Shown: one piece after another, positions 13,590 to 13,620 of the stretch | Position numbering within the stretch: position 1 is the stretch's first letter | How the letters are laid out: the number at the start of each line of letters is the position of its first letter | Origin: an uncultured Geobacteraceae bacterium | Lineage (GTDB): Bacteria > Desulfobacterota > Desulfuromonadia > Desulfuromonadales > Geopsychrobacteraceae | Assembly (NCBI GenBank): GCA_937958075.1 | Contig: CALFFB010000042.1 | Location: 1-13,620, forward strand | Length of the DNA: 13,620 bases | Reading direction: 5' to 3' | Notes under the pieces: generated by a model | Seen by the model: only the letters and a program-made list of their open reading frames with translations | What the model was told of the DNA's origin: nothing | Databases searched by the model: none | Made by a program: the position numbers and the translations under genes

Positions 13590-13620
13590 GCGGTCGCAAG
13601 CCGGCGCCTTAGGTTTTAAC

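Overview
The window is a compact, gene-dense piece of an ordinary bacterial chromosome, with core metabolism throughout. Gene order and protein types suggest an anaerobic, Gram-negative deltaproteobacterium of the Desulfuromonas/Geobacter/Pelobacter kind: gap-pgk-tpiA, a PurL of about 990 residues with PurS-like sequence at its N-terminus, a separate PurQ, a PurF that keeps the Fe-S cysteines, and GC-rich DNA. This placement is inference from protein character; no search was run. I see no mobile element, CRISPR array, phage gene or pseudogene. No stretch over 300 bases lacks a gene.

Left end (minus strand): a tRNA-Gly(GCC) gene with encoded CCA sits behind its own strong promoter. Upstream of it lies a two-gene unit, a signal-peptide-bearing lytic transglycosylase followed one base later by pgsA (phosphatidylglycerolphosphate synthase). 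A 130-base divergent region then separates this unit from a plus-strand unit: nadB (L-aspartate oxidase), a small AroQ-class chorismate mutase, and a 69-residue protein that looks like the N-terminal ferredoxin-like regulatory domain of a type I-beta DAHP synthase without its catalytic barrel. The last two genes overlap by 10 bases. The nadB promoter is near-consensus (TTGACA-17-GATAAT), and a perfect 15-base inverted repeat covers its -35 box.

Middle (minus strand, 10319 down to 3647): a tight unit in the order YycJ-like metallo-beta-lactamase-fold hydrolase, purL, purQ, purF, pyrE. It joins FGAM synthase (purine step 4) and PurF (purine step 1) to the pyrimidine enzyme PyrE. PurF and PyrE both consume PRPP. 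The unit converges on the nadB unit at a hairpin in 3597-3620.

Right end (plus strand): gap, pgk and tpiA, the three-gene core of lower glycolysis/gluconeogenesis. They are divergent from the hydrolase/pur unit across a 230-base region that holds two further short inverted repeats. A hairpin with a T-run follows tpiA.

Most of this is well-known biology. The parts worth a second look are the free-standing DAHP-synthase-type regulatory domain paired with chorismate mutase downstream of nadB, the duplicated PurS-like module at the PurL N-terminus, and the unassigned palindromes in the two divergent promoter regions.
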